Shown one piece after another: positions 24,264 to 32,126 of a stretch of DNA of 64,000 nt. The notes below the pieces were generated by a model. It was not told where the DNA came from. It ran no database searches and was given only the letters and a program-made list of their open reading frames with translations. Made by a program: the position numbers and the translations under genes. Each line of letters opens with the position of its first letter. Within the stretch, counting starts at the first letter, position 1. Where the stretch lies: the NCBI GenBank assembly GCA_963727495.1, contig CAVSGQ010000008.1, forward strand, positions 62,001-126,000, in the 5' to 3' direction. This DNA is from Actinophytocola sp963727495. Its GTDB lineage: Bacteria > Actinomycetota > Actinomycetes > Mycobacteriales > Pseudonocardiaceae.

Positions 24264-25766
24264 TCATGCGTTCTGCTCGCTGAGCTGTCCGCCACGTGCG
24301 GCGGGGGCGGGCGCGCGGTCGAACCGCATGTCGTCGTCGACCGGGCCGTAGCGCATCAGCAGCACGTCCCGCGGGTAGTTCTGGTACAGCCGCCACGGTG
24401 CCGCGGGCCCCTGCTTGGGCAGCTTGTCGATGCTGCGCAGCACGTACCCGGACCGCAGGTCGACCAGCGGCACGGTCGCCTCGGTGCCGGCCGGCGGCCG
24501 TGGCGTCGCGGCGCGGTAGCCGTGCGCGGCCATGTGGTTGAGCAGCCGGCACACGTAGCGGGCGACCAGGTCGCTCTTGAGCGTCCAGGAGGCGTTCGTG
24601 TAGCCGATGGTGAGCGCGAAGTTCGGCACGCCGGAGATCATCATTCCCTTGTAGGCCAGCGACGTGCCCAGCTCGACCGGCTCGCCGTCCACGGCCAGCG
24701 ACATGCCGCCGACGGGCAGCAGGTTCAGCCCGGTGGCGGTGACCACGATGTCGGCCGCCAGCTCCTGGCCGGACGCGGTGGTGACGCCGTGCGCGGTGAA
24801 GCCGGCGATCGTGTCGGTCACGATCGCCGCCCGGCCCTGCGTGACGGCGTGGAACAGGTCCCCGTCCGGCACGAAGCACAGGCGCTGGTCCCACGGGTCG
24901 TAGTGCGGCCCGAAGTGCGTGTCGACGTCGTAGCCGGGCGGCAGCACCTTCTGCGCCGCCTTGCGCAGCAGCGACTTCACCATCTCCGGGGCGCGGCGGC
25001 TCAGCTGGAACAGCAGCTGGGCGCCCAGCACGTTCTTCCACCGCAGGATCGGGTACAGGTAGCGGTCGGGCAGCCTGCCGCGCAGCCGTTCGGCCAGCGG
25101 GTCCTGGGAGGGCAGCGACAGCACGTAGCTCGGCGAGCGCTGCAGCATCGTCACGTGCTCGGCGGTCTCGGCCATCGCCGGCACGAGCGTCACCGCGGTC
25201 GCGCCGCTGCCGATCACCACGACGCGCTTGCCCGCGTAGTCGAGGTCCTCGGGCCAGTGCTGCGGGTGGACCACCGGGCCGGCGAAGTTCTCGATGCCCG
25301 GCAGGTCCGGCGTGTAGCCCTGGTCGTAGCGGTAGTACCCGGAGCAGACGAACAGGAAGTCGCAGGTGAGCGCGACCGCGCCGGACGGGCCGTCGGCGTG
25401 CACCGTCCACCTGTTGTCCGATGTGGACCATTCGGCGCCGGTCACCCGGTGCCCGAAGCGAACCTGCTCGTCGACGCGGAACTCGCGGGCGGTGTCCCGG
25501 ACGTACTCGCGGATCGCGGGCCCGTCGGCGATCGCCTTGGCCTGGTTCCACGGCCGGAACGAGTAGCCGAGGGTGTACATGTCCGAGTCGGAGCGGACGC
25601 CGGGGTACCGGAACAGGTCCCAGGTGCCGCCGATCGCGTCCCGTGCCTCGAGGATGGCGACCGTCCGGCCGGGGCACTCGCGCCGCAGGTGGCAGGCGGC
25701 GCCGATGCCGGAGAGCCCGGCACCCACGATGAGCACGTCAACATGTTCCACGGACTCCACAGCCAT
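24264..25766 (-). CDS. EthA-like flavin-containing (Baeyer-Villiger type) monooxygenase
   Basis: 500 residues, matching EthA length. The FAD-binding loop VGAGLSGIGAACHL is near residue 14, and the type I Baeyer-Villiger fingerprint is FAGPVVHPQHWPE. The second Rossmann loop VVVIGSGATAVTL binds NADPH, and TATGLNLLPVGG is also conserved. It inserts oxygen into ketones or S-oxidises thioamide-type compounds; the natural substrate is unknown. The divergent neighbour is an EthR-like repressor, repeating the mycobacterial ethA-ethR arrangement. Confidence 0.88.
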   Translation of the reverse strand: MAVESVEHVDVLIVGAGLSGIGAACHLRRECPGRTVAILEARDAIGGTWDLFRYPGVRSDSDMYTLGYSFRPWNQAKAIADGPAIREYVRDTAREFRVDEQVRFGHRVTGAEWSTSDNRWTVHADGPSGAVALTCDFLFVCSGYYRYDQGYTPDLPGIENFAGPVVHPQHWPEDLDYAGKRVVVIGSGATAVTLVPAMAETAEHVTMLQRSPSYVLSLPSQDPLAERLRGRLPDRYLYPILRWKNVLGAQLLFQLSRRAPEMVKSLLRKAAQKVLPPGYDVDTHFGPHYDPWDQRLCFVPDGDLFHAVTQGRAAIVTDTIAGFTAHGVTTASGQELAADIVVTATGLNLLPVGGMSLAVDGEPVELGTSLAYKGMMISGVPNFALTIGYTNASWTLKSDLVARYVCRLLNHMAAHGYRAATPRPPAGTEATVPLVDLRSGYVLRSIDKLPKQGPAAPWRLYQNYPRDVLLMRYGPVDDDMRFDRAPAPAARGGQLSEQNA

Positions 25767-25779
25767 GCGGGCAACGGTA

Positions 25780-25814
25780 TCGACATGGTGTCGAGTGGGT
25801 CAACAGAGTGTTGA
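25780..25814. promoter_or_regulatory. Tandem palindromic operators for the EthR-like repressor
   Basis: Two perfect inverted repeats of the same design lie in the 79-bp spacer: TCGACA-TGG-TGTCGA (25780-25794) and TCAACA-GAG-TGTTGA (25800-25814), centre-to-centre 20 bp, about two helical turns. They share half-site TCRACA. EthR is known to bind cooperatively in the ethA-ethR spacer, so these are the likely sites. Both promoters would be covered. Confidence 0.65.
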
Positions 25815-25845
25815 GCGGCACCGGTCCCGGCGGTAGCGTGGCCGC

Positions 25846-26526
25846 ATGCCGTCCGCCCCCACCCGGTCCGCCCGCGGCCGCCGCGGCGTCCGGCCGTCCG
25901 GCGACGACCGGGAGGTCGCCATCCTGGCCACCGCCGAGCGGCTGCTCGCCGGGCGCCCGCTGAGCGAGATCTCCATCGACGACCTGGCCCGCGGCGCGGG
26001 CATCTCCCGGCCGACGTTCTACTTCTACTTCTCCTCCAAGGACGCCGTGCTGCTCGCGCTGCTGGACCGGGTGGTCGCCGAGGCGGACGCGGCGCTCGCC
26101 GCGGTGCCCGACGACCGGGCGAGCGACCCGCCACGGTACTGGCGGGGCTGCATCGCCGCGTTCCACGAGACGTTCCGCACACACCGGCCGGTCGCGCTGG
26201 CCTGCGCCGAGGCACGGGCGACCAACAGCGAGGTGCGGGCGCTGTGGGCGCGGGTGATGGAGTCGTGGACGCTGCTCGTGGTCGCCGCCATCGAGTGCGA
26301 GCGGGAGCGCGGCGCGGCCCCACCCGGACTGCCGGCCCGCGACCTCGCGGTGGTGCTGAACTCGATGAACGAGCGGGTACTGCACGCGACGTTCGCGCGG
26401 GACGGCCCCGCGGTCGCCGAGGAGAACGTGGTGGACGTGCTGCTCACCGTGTGGCTGAACGCGATCTACCAGACCACGGCCCCGCCGGCCGCGGGCGCCG
26501 GTCCGGACCGGTCAGCTCGGGTGTGA
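25846..26526 (+). CDS. ethR: EthR-like TetR family repressor
   Basis: 226 residues. The DNA-binding region GDDREVAILATAERLLAG, ISIDDLARGAGISRP and TFYFYFSSKDAVLLALLDR closely follows mycobacterial EthR as I remember it. The ligand-binding half (RDLAVVLNSMNERVLHATFA) is also alike. It probably represses the divergent EthA-like monooxygenase and itself, through the palindromes in the spacer. The ligand is unknown. The 3' end overlaps the convergent MEDS-STAS gene by 15 bp. Confidence 0.86.
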   Translation: MPSAPTRSARGRRGVRPSGDDREVAILATAERLLAGRPLSEISIDDLARGAGISRPTFYFYFSSKDAVLLALLDRVVAEADAALAAVPDDRASDPPRYWRGCIAAFHETFRTHRPVALACAEARATNSEVRALWARVMESWTLLVVAAIECERERGAAPPGLPARDLAVVLNSMNERVLHATFARDGPAVAEENVVDVLLTVWLNAIYQTTAPPAAGAGPDRSARV

Positions 26527-27366
26527 CGGTGGCGGCCAGGCCACCGGCGCCGGCTCGGCGGCCGCTCCCTCGGGCCGCGCGACCAACTCGACCCGATGGT
26601 CGTCGGCGAACCGCAGCAGGGTGAGCGCCCGGTGGACCGTCGGCGACATGTTGACCAGTCGCAGCCGACCGCCCCGCCGCTGCACCAGGTCGACGGCTCC
26701 GTCGAACGCGCGGACGCCGACCGCGGACAGCACGGTGACCCCGGCCAGGTCGACGGTGCCCACCCCGTGCGCGGCCGCGACCCGCAGCGTGGCACCGAAC
26801 CGTCCGCCGTTGTGCGCGTCGATCTCACCGCGCACGAACATCCTGTCGTCGCGGACGTGGGCCGACCACAGGATGTCCTCGACACAGCGGTGATGCACCC
26901 CGGCCACCGCGTCGAGCAGGTCCGGCTGCTCGACGCGCACGTCGTAGCAGCACAGCGCGCGCACGCCGGCCGGCGCGGTGATCCGCTCCAGGTCGTGCTC
27001 GTAGGCCAGCCGCTCGGCCGCTTCGGGTGCCATCACCGCCATGGCGTACTCGTCCAGGGTGAGCAGGACCCCGGGATAGCCATCGGCGAGCGCCTGGTCG
27101 ATCAGCTCCTCGTGCAGCTGGCGCAGCGCCCAGTGCCGGCCGTCGGTCTGCTCGTGGCACCGGTGGGCATCCAGGACCTCCAGCTGACCGCTCCGGCGCG
27201 CGGACTCGCCCAACGCGCCGAGCGAGGCGCCCGCGTCGACGGCCCGGTGCAGCACCTTGTCGCCCCGCGCGAGCGCGTCGGTGACCCACGCGTGTGTCCG
27301 ACGCCGCTGCCACGCATTCGACCCGTGCATCACCAGGGAATGGCGGTCCGGGAGCGGCGTCTCCAC
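26512..27366 (-). CDS. MEDS-domain sensor fused to a STAS domain
   Basis: 284 residues from GTG 27366. The N-terminal ~170 residues (HAWVTDALARGDKVLHR ... LDEYAMAVMAPEAAERLAYEHDLERI ... ALCCYDVR) fit the MEDS (methanogen/methylotroph, DcmR sensory) domain. The C-terminal ~100 (GTVDLAGVTVLSAVGVRAFDGAVDLVQRRGG) are a STAS domain, as in anti-anti-sigma factors, with Ser in the usual phosphorylation position. It is the last gene of the cheB operon, 17 bp after cheR. A stress-sensing role by partner switching is inferred. Confidence 0.75.
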   Translation of the reverse strand: METPLPDRHSLVMHGSNAWQRRRTHAWVTDALARGDKVLHRAVDAGASLGALGESARRSGQLEVLDAHRCHEQTDGRHWALRQLHEELIDQALADGYPGVLLTLDEYAMAVMAPEAAERLAYEHDLERITAPAGVRALCCYDVRVEQPDLLDAVAGVHHRCVEDILWSAHVRDDRMFVRGEIDAHNGGRFGATLRVAAAHGVGTVDLAGVTVLSAVGVRAFDGAVDLVQRRGGRLRLVNMSPTVHRALTLLRFADDHRVELVARPEGAAAEPAPVAWPPPSHPS

Positions 27367-27383
27367 AACCGGAATCGTACTCT

Positions 27384-29276
27384 CTATCGCGCTGGCGGTA
27401 CGCTGACCACCTCGCCCTCCGCCTCGACCGGCCGATCGGGGTCCATGATCAGGATGCAGCCCTGGATCACGCCCGCCGGGCTGCGCAGCGAGCCGCAGCG
27501 CACGTCGAGGGAGATCGGGCGACCGCGCCGGTTCACCGCGTCCAGCCGCAGGTCGGCCTCGAACTCCGGGTCCTGCAGGGCGTTGCGCACGACCGGCCGC
27601 AGCTGGGCCATCGGCAGGCCGATGTCCAGGTTGAGCAGGTGCTGCCCGGCCGCCTCGTCGTGGCGCAGGCCCCACAGCTGCTCCGCGCCCCGGTTCCACG
27701 CGCGCACCCGCATCTCGGTGTCCACCACCGCGATGCCTGACCGGATCGAGGTCAGGATCGACTCGAGGAACTCGTTGACCTCGTCGAGCTCGAGGGTGCG
27801 CTCGCGCAGCATGTCGTTGATCGCCTGCAGCTCGTCGTTGGTGGACTGGAGCTCCTCGTTCATCGTCTCCAGCTCCTCGTTGGTGGACTGGAGCTCCTCG
27901 TTGGTCGTCTCCAGCTCCTCCACGGTGGACTGCAGTTCCTCGTTGGTGGTCTCCAGCTCCTCGTTGGTCGACTGCAGCTCCTCGTAGGCCGCCTCGAGCT
28001 GCTGGTTGGCGTGCTCCAGCTCGTCGAGCAACGCGCGGGTCGCGGTGACGTCGTGGAACACGAGCGACACGCCGAGCAGGCCGCTGTCCGCGTCGACGAA
28101 GGGGTTCACGTGGATCTCCAGCCACACCACCTCTCCCGAGCCGCGCTGCCACTCGACGTCCTTGACCCGCGCGGCCCGCCGCTCGACCTTGGCCTGCTCG
28201 ATGTAGCCGCGCAGCTCGACCGGCCGGTAGGACAGCTCGAGGTCGCGCAGCGGCCGGCCGACGTCCCGCCGGAGAGGCCGAAGACGGTCTCCGCCTGCTG
28301 GTTGACCAGCGCCACGATGTCCTCGGCGGTGACGACGATCTGCGCCACCGGACTCGACGAGAACGCGAACTCGCGCAGCTGGTCGAGACTGCCGACCTCG
28401 CCGTGCCGGTCGGCCGTCGCGCCCGGCCCGGCGAACTGCCCGGGGGCCTGCGTACCCTCCGGTGTCTTGCGGAACACGCGGCGCTTCAGGTCGACGGGGT
28501 CGAAGATCCGCGAGTGCGAGAGCAGCATCTCGGCCTTGCCGAGGAACAGGACGCCGTGCGGCGCGAGCGCGAAGTGGAGGCGGCCGAGGATCTTGGCCTG
28601 CGTCTCGGCGTTGAAGTACATCAGCGTGTTGCGGCACACCAGCAGGTCGATCCGGGAGATCGGCGCGTCCTGGACGAGGTCGTTGCGCCCGAAGATCACC
28701 GATCGGCGCAGGTCCTTGCGGAACGTGTAGCTGGCCGCCGACGCGGTCGAAGTACTTGCCGACGAGGTCCGGCGGCACGTTCCCGACGGCGGACTCCGGG
28801 TAGGCGGCCTGCCTGGCCTGGACGAGCGCCTCCTCGTCGACGTCGGTCGCGTAGATCTTGACCCGCCGGCGGAACTCCTCCACGCCCGATCGCCTCGGCG
28901 AGCGCGATCGCGAGCGAGTAGGCCTCCTCGCCGGACGCGCAGCCCGCGCTCCAGACGCGCACCGGATCCACCGGTGACCGCTCGGCCAGGATCGAGGGCA
29001 CGATCTCGGCACGGAGGTACTCCCACGCGTCCGGGTCGCGGAAGAAGCCGGTGACGTTGATCAGGATGGTGTTGAACAGCGCGCCGAACTCGTCGGCGTT
29101 GACCAGCAGGTGGTCGAGGTAGTCGCCGTAGTCCTCGATGCCGACCTGGCTCATCCGCTGGCGCACCCGGCGCGCCAGGCTGGTGCGCTTGTAGCCGGTG
29201 AAGTCGAACCCGCGGGACTCCTTGAGGTGCTCAGCAGCGCCTCGAAGTCCCCGCTCGGCTCGGTGGAGGTCGTCAC
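27384..29276 (-). pseudogene. cheR: CheR-type methyltransferase with PAS domains and coiled coil, interrupted by four frameshifts
   Basis: Joined across frames, the product begins VTTSTEPSGDFEALL (GTG 29276). It continues with the CheR N-domain (GFDFTGYKRTSLARRVRQRM), the SAM-binding domain (RVWSAGCASGEEAYSLAIAL, IYATDVDEEAL, DLLVCRNTLMYF), two PAS-like regions and a long TNEELQS-type coiled coil. Frame breaks lie near 29231, 28885, 28734 and 28271, each explained by a single inserted or missing base. All motifs are otherwise intact, so this is either a very recent pseudogene or sequencing error. It sits between the STAS-HATPase and MEDS-STAS genes. Confidence 0.8.
27829..28030 (-). repeat. 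21-bp imperfect tandem repeat encoding coiled-coil heptads
   Basis: About nine units with a 21-bp period (on the plus strand GAGCTCCTCGTTGGTGGACT and variants). On the minus strand they encode repeated heptads of the TNEELQS/TNEELET type. Such linkers are known between CheR and PAS domains. The repetitive DNA could favour slippage, but the four frameshifts lie outside it. Confidence 0.75.
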
Positions 29277-29285
29277 CTGGGTACC

Positions 29286-30017
29286 CTAGGCTCTCAGTAC
29301 CGCCCAGACGACCTTGCCTCCCGCGGGCGTCGGCGAACATCCCCACACCACCGCCAGCTGGGCCACGAGCACCAGGCCGCGGTTGTGCGCGGTATCCTCG
29401 GGATCGATGAGCCGCGCGGGAGCCGGGTCGTCGTCGTACACGGCCACGGTCAGCCGGCGCCGGCGCAGCTCCAGCCTCAGCGCCGGCGCGCAGTAGGTGT
29501 GCAGCAGGGTGTTCTCGACGAGCTCGTTGGCGACCAGCATCGTGTCCTGGGCTCGCTCGTCCACCGACCAGTCGGAGCACACGTCGAGCACGAAGCGGCG
29601 CGCCAGCGCCGCGCTGGCCAGGCCGTTCGGTAACATCCGGCGGGCGATGCGCCGGACCGGCGGGTCGTCGATCGCGGCCGCGGCGTCGGGAACCGAGGAG
29701 TACACCGGGACGAAGCGGGCCAGCCGGTACCGCGCGAGTTGCTCGCGCTGCGCGCTGTGCCCGGCGGCCAGCAGCAGGGGCACGCCCGGCCAGTGCGCGA
29801 GCTGTTCGGAGACCGACGAGAACAGGGCCAGCGCCGCCCGGTCGGGCACGGTCAGCCCGTCGAGATCCACGATCACCGCGCGAGGCTCGTCGATCGAGGC
29901 CTTGACCAGGATCGCGCGCAGGTCGCCGTAGCTGGTCACATCCAGGACCCCGTGCGGTGCCAGCACCGCCGCACCGCTGAGGTCCCGGCGGTCGACGTGG
30001 ATTTGCCCGGTGGGCAC
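29286..30017 (-). CDS. STAS domain fused to an RsbW-type ATP-binding (HATPase_c_2) domain
   Basis: 243 residues from GTG 30017. The N-terminal STAS-like half (VLAPHGVLDVTSYGDLRAIL ... VDLDGLTVPDRAALALFSS) precedes an anti-sigma-type ATPase half. That half has the N-box VANELVENTLLHT and a G-box region with NRGLVLVAQLAVVWG. Fusing an antagonist-like STAS with a kinase-like domain is unusual; in partner-switching pathways these act as separate anti-sigma and anti-anti-sigma proteins. It lies 7 bp after cheB and 9 bp before cheR, so co-translation is likely. Confidence 0.78.
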   Translation of the reverse strand: MPTGQIHVDRRDLSGAAVLAPHGVLDVTSYGDLRAILVKASIDEPRAVIVDLDGLTVPDRAALALFSSVSEQLAHWPGVPLLLAAGHSAQREQLARYRLARFVPVYSSVPDAAAAIDDPPVRRIARRMLPNGLASAALARRFVLDVCSDWSVDERAQDTMLVANELVENTLLHTYCAPALRLELRRRRLTVAVYDDDPAPARLIDPEDTAHNRGLVLVAQLAVVWGCSPTPAGGKVVWAVLRA

Positions 30018-30024
30018 AGTCAGC

Positions 30025-31035
30025 TCATCTCCAGGGTTTGCCGCGTCCGGCGACGCGGAGCGGTTCACGCAGCAGTGCGGCCGCGTCCAGCGCCTCCTCG
30101 GCGACCAGGTCATACCTGTCGGCGAGGCCGGGGCTGCCCCGCCTCCTGGCGTCGGCGGCCATCCGGTGGCTGAGCGCGGCCTTCTCGTCGAGCGTGCGGA
30201 CCGCGGCCCACAGCGCCCGCTCCCAGGACGAGCCCTGCGCGTCCAGCAGTGCCTCGGCGGTCCAGGCATGCCCGACACGGCATCGGTACCCGCTGCCAGG
30301 CGCGATCTCCACGAGGACGCCGTCGCAGTCCGGGCAGGTGAAGCCGGAGATGTGGCCCATCCCCTCCGGATCTCGCGCGGACTGCGCCGAGAGGTCCGTG
30401 ATGGCGATGTCGTTCTCCAGCCGCATCAGCCGGGACGGCGCCGGAGCCCCGTTCGGTTCGACGTCCTCCCGGCTGAGCTTCTCGAGCATCGCGCCCATCG
30501 CGGCCGCGGGGAGGACGTGATCGACGTCGAGCGACTGGATCGCGTGCTGCGGCATGCCGGGATGGAGCGCGTCGTCCGGGTCCTGCACCAGCACCTTGCC
30601 GCCCCGGCTCGCGATCGACATCAGGCCCGCGACCCCGTCGTCGAGCACGCCGGACAGCAGCACCCCGCTGACCCTCGGGCCGCAGACGATCGCCGCGGAC
30701 CGGAACAGCGCGTTGATCGCCGGACGCCGGCCGTTCTCGGTGGGGCCGTGGGACAGCGCCATCCGGCCGTCCACCACGAGCAGGTGGTGGTCGGGCGGCG
30801 CGACGTAGATCGCGCCGCGTTCGGCCACCATGCCGTCGGCCGCGGCGCGCGCGGGCAGCGGACCGGCGCGGTCCAGGATGGCCGGCAGCGCGCTCGCGCC
30901 ACCGGCCGGGAGGTGGAGGACGACCAGAACGCTCGCGGCGATGTCGGCGGGCAGGCCGGCGGCGAGGTCGCGCAACGCTTCGACTCCGCCGGCCGACGCG
31001 CCGACCGCGATGAGGTCACGCGTGTGCCGAGCCAT
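30025..31035 (-). CDS. cheB: CheB-type protein-glutamate methylesterase (no receiver domain)
   Basis: 336 residues. The catalytic triad is visible: Ser14 in VGASAGG, His41 in VVLHLPAGG, and Asp133 in LLSGVLDDGVAG. There is no N-terminal response-regulator domain, unlike chemotaxis CheB. A C-terminal ~130-residue extension carries a Cys pair (FTCPDCDG) and a predicted helical tail. It would hydrolyse glutamyl methyl esters made by the CheR protein encoded downstream. It is the first gene of a four-gene operon preceded by a SigB/SigF-type promoter. Confidence 0.85.
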   Translation of the reverse strand: MARHTRDLIAVGASAGGVEALRDLAAGLPADIAASVLVVLHLPAGGASALPAILDRAGPLPARAAADGMVAERGAIYVAPPDHHLLVVDGRMALSHGPTENGRRPAINALFRSAAIVCGPRVSGVLLSGVLDDGVAGLMSIASRGGKVLVQDPDDALHPGMPQHAIQSLDVDHVLPAAAMGAMLEKLSREDVEPNGAPAPSRLMRLENDIAITDLSAQSARDPEGMGHISGFTCPDCDGVLVEIAPGSGYRCRVGHAWTAEALLDAQGSSWERALWAAVRTLDEKAALSHRMAADARRRGSPGLADRYDLVAEEALDAAALLREPLRVAGRGKPWR

Positions 31036-31113
31036 CAGGTGCCCTCGGATCGTCGTGATACCGCTGCGTGCAGATCACGGTACGCCCTCCCGCCCACCGG
31101 TTGGCTGGTCGGC

Positions 31114-31137
31114 TACCCGCGGACCCTCAGGACAAAC
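31114..31137 (-). promoter_or_regulatory. SigB/SigF-type promoter for the cheB operon
   Basis: On the minus strand: GTTT (31137-31134), 15 nt, GGGTA (31118-31114). This matches the general-stress sigma consensus (GTTT, 12-16 nt, GGGTA). The predicted start point lies about 72 nt before the cheB ATG. It fits an operon containing STAS and RsbW-like domains. Confidence 0.6.
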
Positions 31138-31140
31138 CCG

Positions 31141-31164
31141 GTTAGTCGCGCCGGGCGGCGGGTA
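31141..31164 (+). promoter_or_regulatory. SigB/SigF-type promoter for the HesB-like gene
   Basis: GTTA (31141-31144), 15 nt, GGGTA (31160-31164) on the plus strand, immediately beside and divergent from the cheB promoter. The -35 box has one deviation (GTTA for GTTT). The start point is expected near 31171. Confidence 0.5.
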
Positions 31165-31209
31165 GGCCATGTGGAGGTGGACCGCCGAGGAGGAAACGAG
31201 GTACGCGAG

Positions 31210-31494
31210 TTGCTGCACATCACGCCCGAGGCCGGGCTGGCGATCAACCGGCTGGTCGAGGGGCAGGGCGCGGCCGGGCTGCGCATCGAGACCCGGTCCG
31301 AGGACGCGGGCTTCACCGTGTCGGTCGCCGCCGAGCCGGACGAGACCGACGTGGTGGTGACCGAGGAGACGACCGGCGCGCGGGTGGTGCTCGACTCACG
31401 CAGTGCCGACCGGGTCGACGACAAGACCCTCGACGTGGACGACACGGTGGAAGGCACCGCCCGGTTCCGGCTCGCCACGCACGGCATGACCTGA
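31210..31494 (+). CDS. HesB/IscA-like protein lacking cysteines
   Basis: About 94 residues. The fold signature (ITPEAGLAINRLVEGQGAAGLRIETRS ... VLDSRSADRVDDKTLDVD) is that of the HesB/IscA family. The cysteines that bind iron-sulfur clusters are absent, as in a cysteine-less actinobacterial subgroup, so a carrier role is doubtful. I chose the TTG at 31210, with GAGG 8 nt upstream and the conserved family start; an in-frame GTG at 31171 would be almost exactly leaderless from the SigF-like promoter. Function uncertain. Confidence 0.7.
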   Translation: MLHITPEAGLAINRLVEGQGAAGLRIETRSEDAGFTVSVAAEPDETDVVVTEETTGARVVLDSRSADRVDDKTLDVDDTVEGTARFRLATHGMT

Positions 31495-31504
31495 CCCACA
31501 CCGC

Positions 31505-31533
31505 TTGACGACTCTGGCTATTGCCATTAGCTT
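31505..31533 (+). promoter_or_regulatory. Promoter with internal inverted repeat upstream of a TetR gene
   Basis: TTGACG (31505-31510), 17-bp spacer, TAGCTT (31528-31533). The spacer contains TGGC-TATT-GCCA (31515-31526), a likely operator for autoregulation by the TetR protein. A 10-codon reading frame ATG 31541 to TAG 31570 overlaps the gene start. Confidence 0.5.
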
Positions 31534-31562
31534 TTCGGCTATGAGCAGTCGCCGGAGTTCGC

Positions 31563-32117
31563 GTGCCTAGGGCGGGGCTGTCCACGACCGGGGTCGTCGA
31601 CGCCGCCCTCGCCGTGGTGGACGAGGGCGGCCTCGGCGCGCTGACCCTCGCCGCCGTGGCCGCGCGCACCGGCGTCGCCACACCCTCGCTGTACAAGCAC
31701 GTCGCCAGCCTCGCCGAACTGCGAGTGCTGCTCGGCATCCGGGTGATCGAGGACATGACCGAGCGGTTCACCGCCGCCGTCCTCGGGCGCAGCGGCGACG
31801 ACGCGGTGGCCGCACTGCTGCACGGCTACCGCGCCTACGTCACCGCCCACCCGGCCCGCTACGCCGCCATGCCGCTCGACCCCCTGCACGACCCGGCGCT
31901 GGCCGCCGCCGGGGGCAAGCTGCTCGAGGTCGTCTACGCCGCCCTGCGCGGCTACGGCCTCACCGACTCCGCGGCCGTGCACACCACCCGATGCCTCCGC
32001 GCGGTCGCGCACGGCTTCGCCTCGCTCGAGGCGAACGGCGGGTTCGGCCTGCCGGAGAACCTCGACGAAACCTACGACCAACTCGTCCGCACCGTCCTCG
32101 CCGGCCTGCCCAGGTAG
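31563..32117 (+). CDS. TetR family transcriptional regulator (WHG-type)
   Basis: 184 residues starting at GTG 31563. The helix-turn-helix is ALTLAAVAARTGVATPSLYKHV. The C-terminal part (YRAYVTAHPARYAAMPLDP ... VHGF-like AVAHGFASLEANGGFGLP) is typical of the TetR WHG domain. It probably regulates the membrane-protein gene that follows after 9 bp, and itself via the inverted repeat in its promoter. Ligand unknown. Confidence 0.82.
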   Translation: MPRAGLSTTGVVDAALAVVDEGGLGALTLAAVAARTGVATPSLYKHVASLAELRVLLGIRVIEDMTERFTAAVLGRSGDDAVAALLHGYRAYVTAHPARYAAMPLDPLHDPALAAAGGKLLEVVYAALRGYGLTDSAAVHTTRCLRAVAHGFASLEANGGFGLPENLDETYDQLVRTVLAGLPR

Positions 32118-32126
32118 GAGAAACCC

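Noticed and set aside
27829..28030. CRISPR-like array
   Set aside because: The 21-bp periodicity has no spacers and encodes regular coiled-coil heptads of the CheR-PAS protein.
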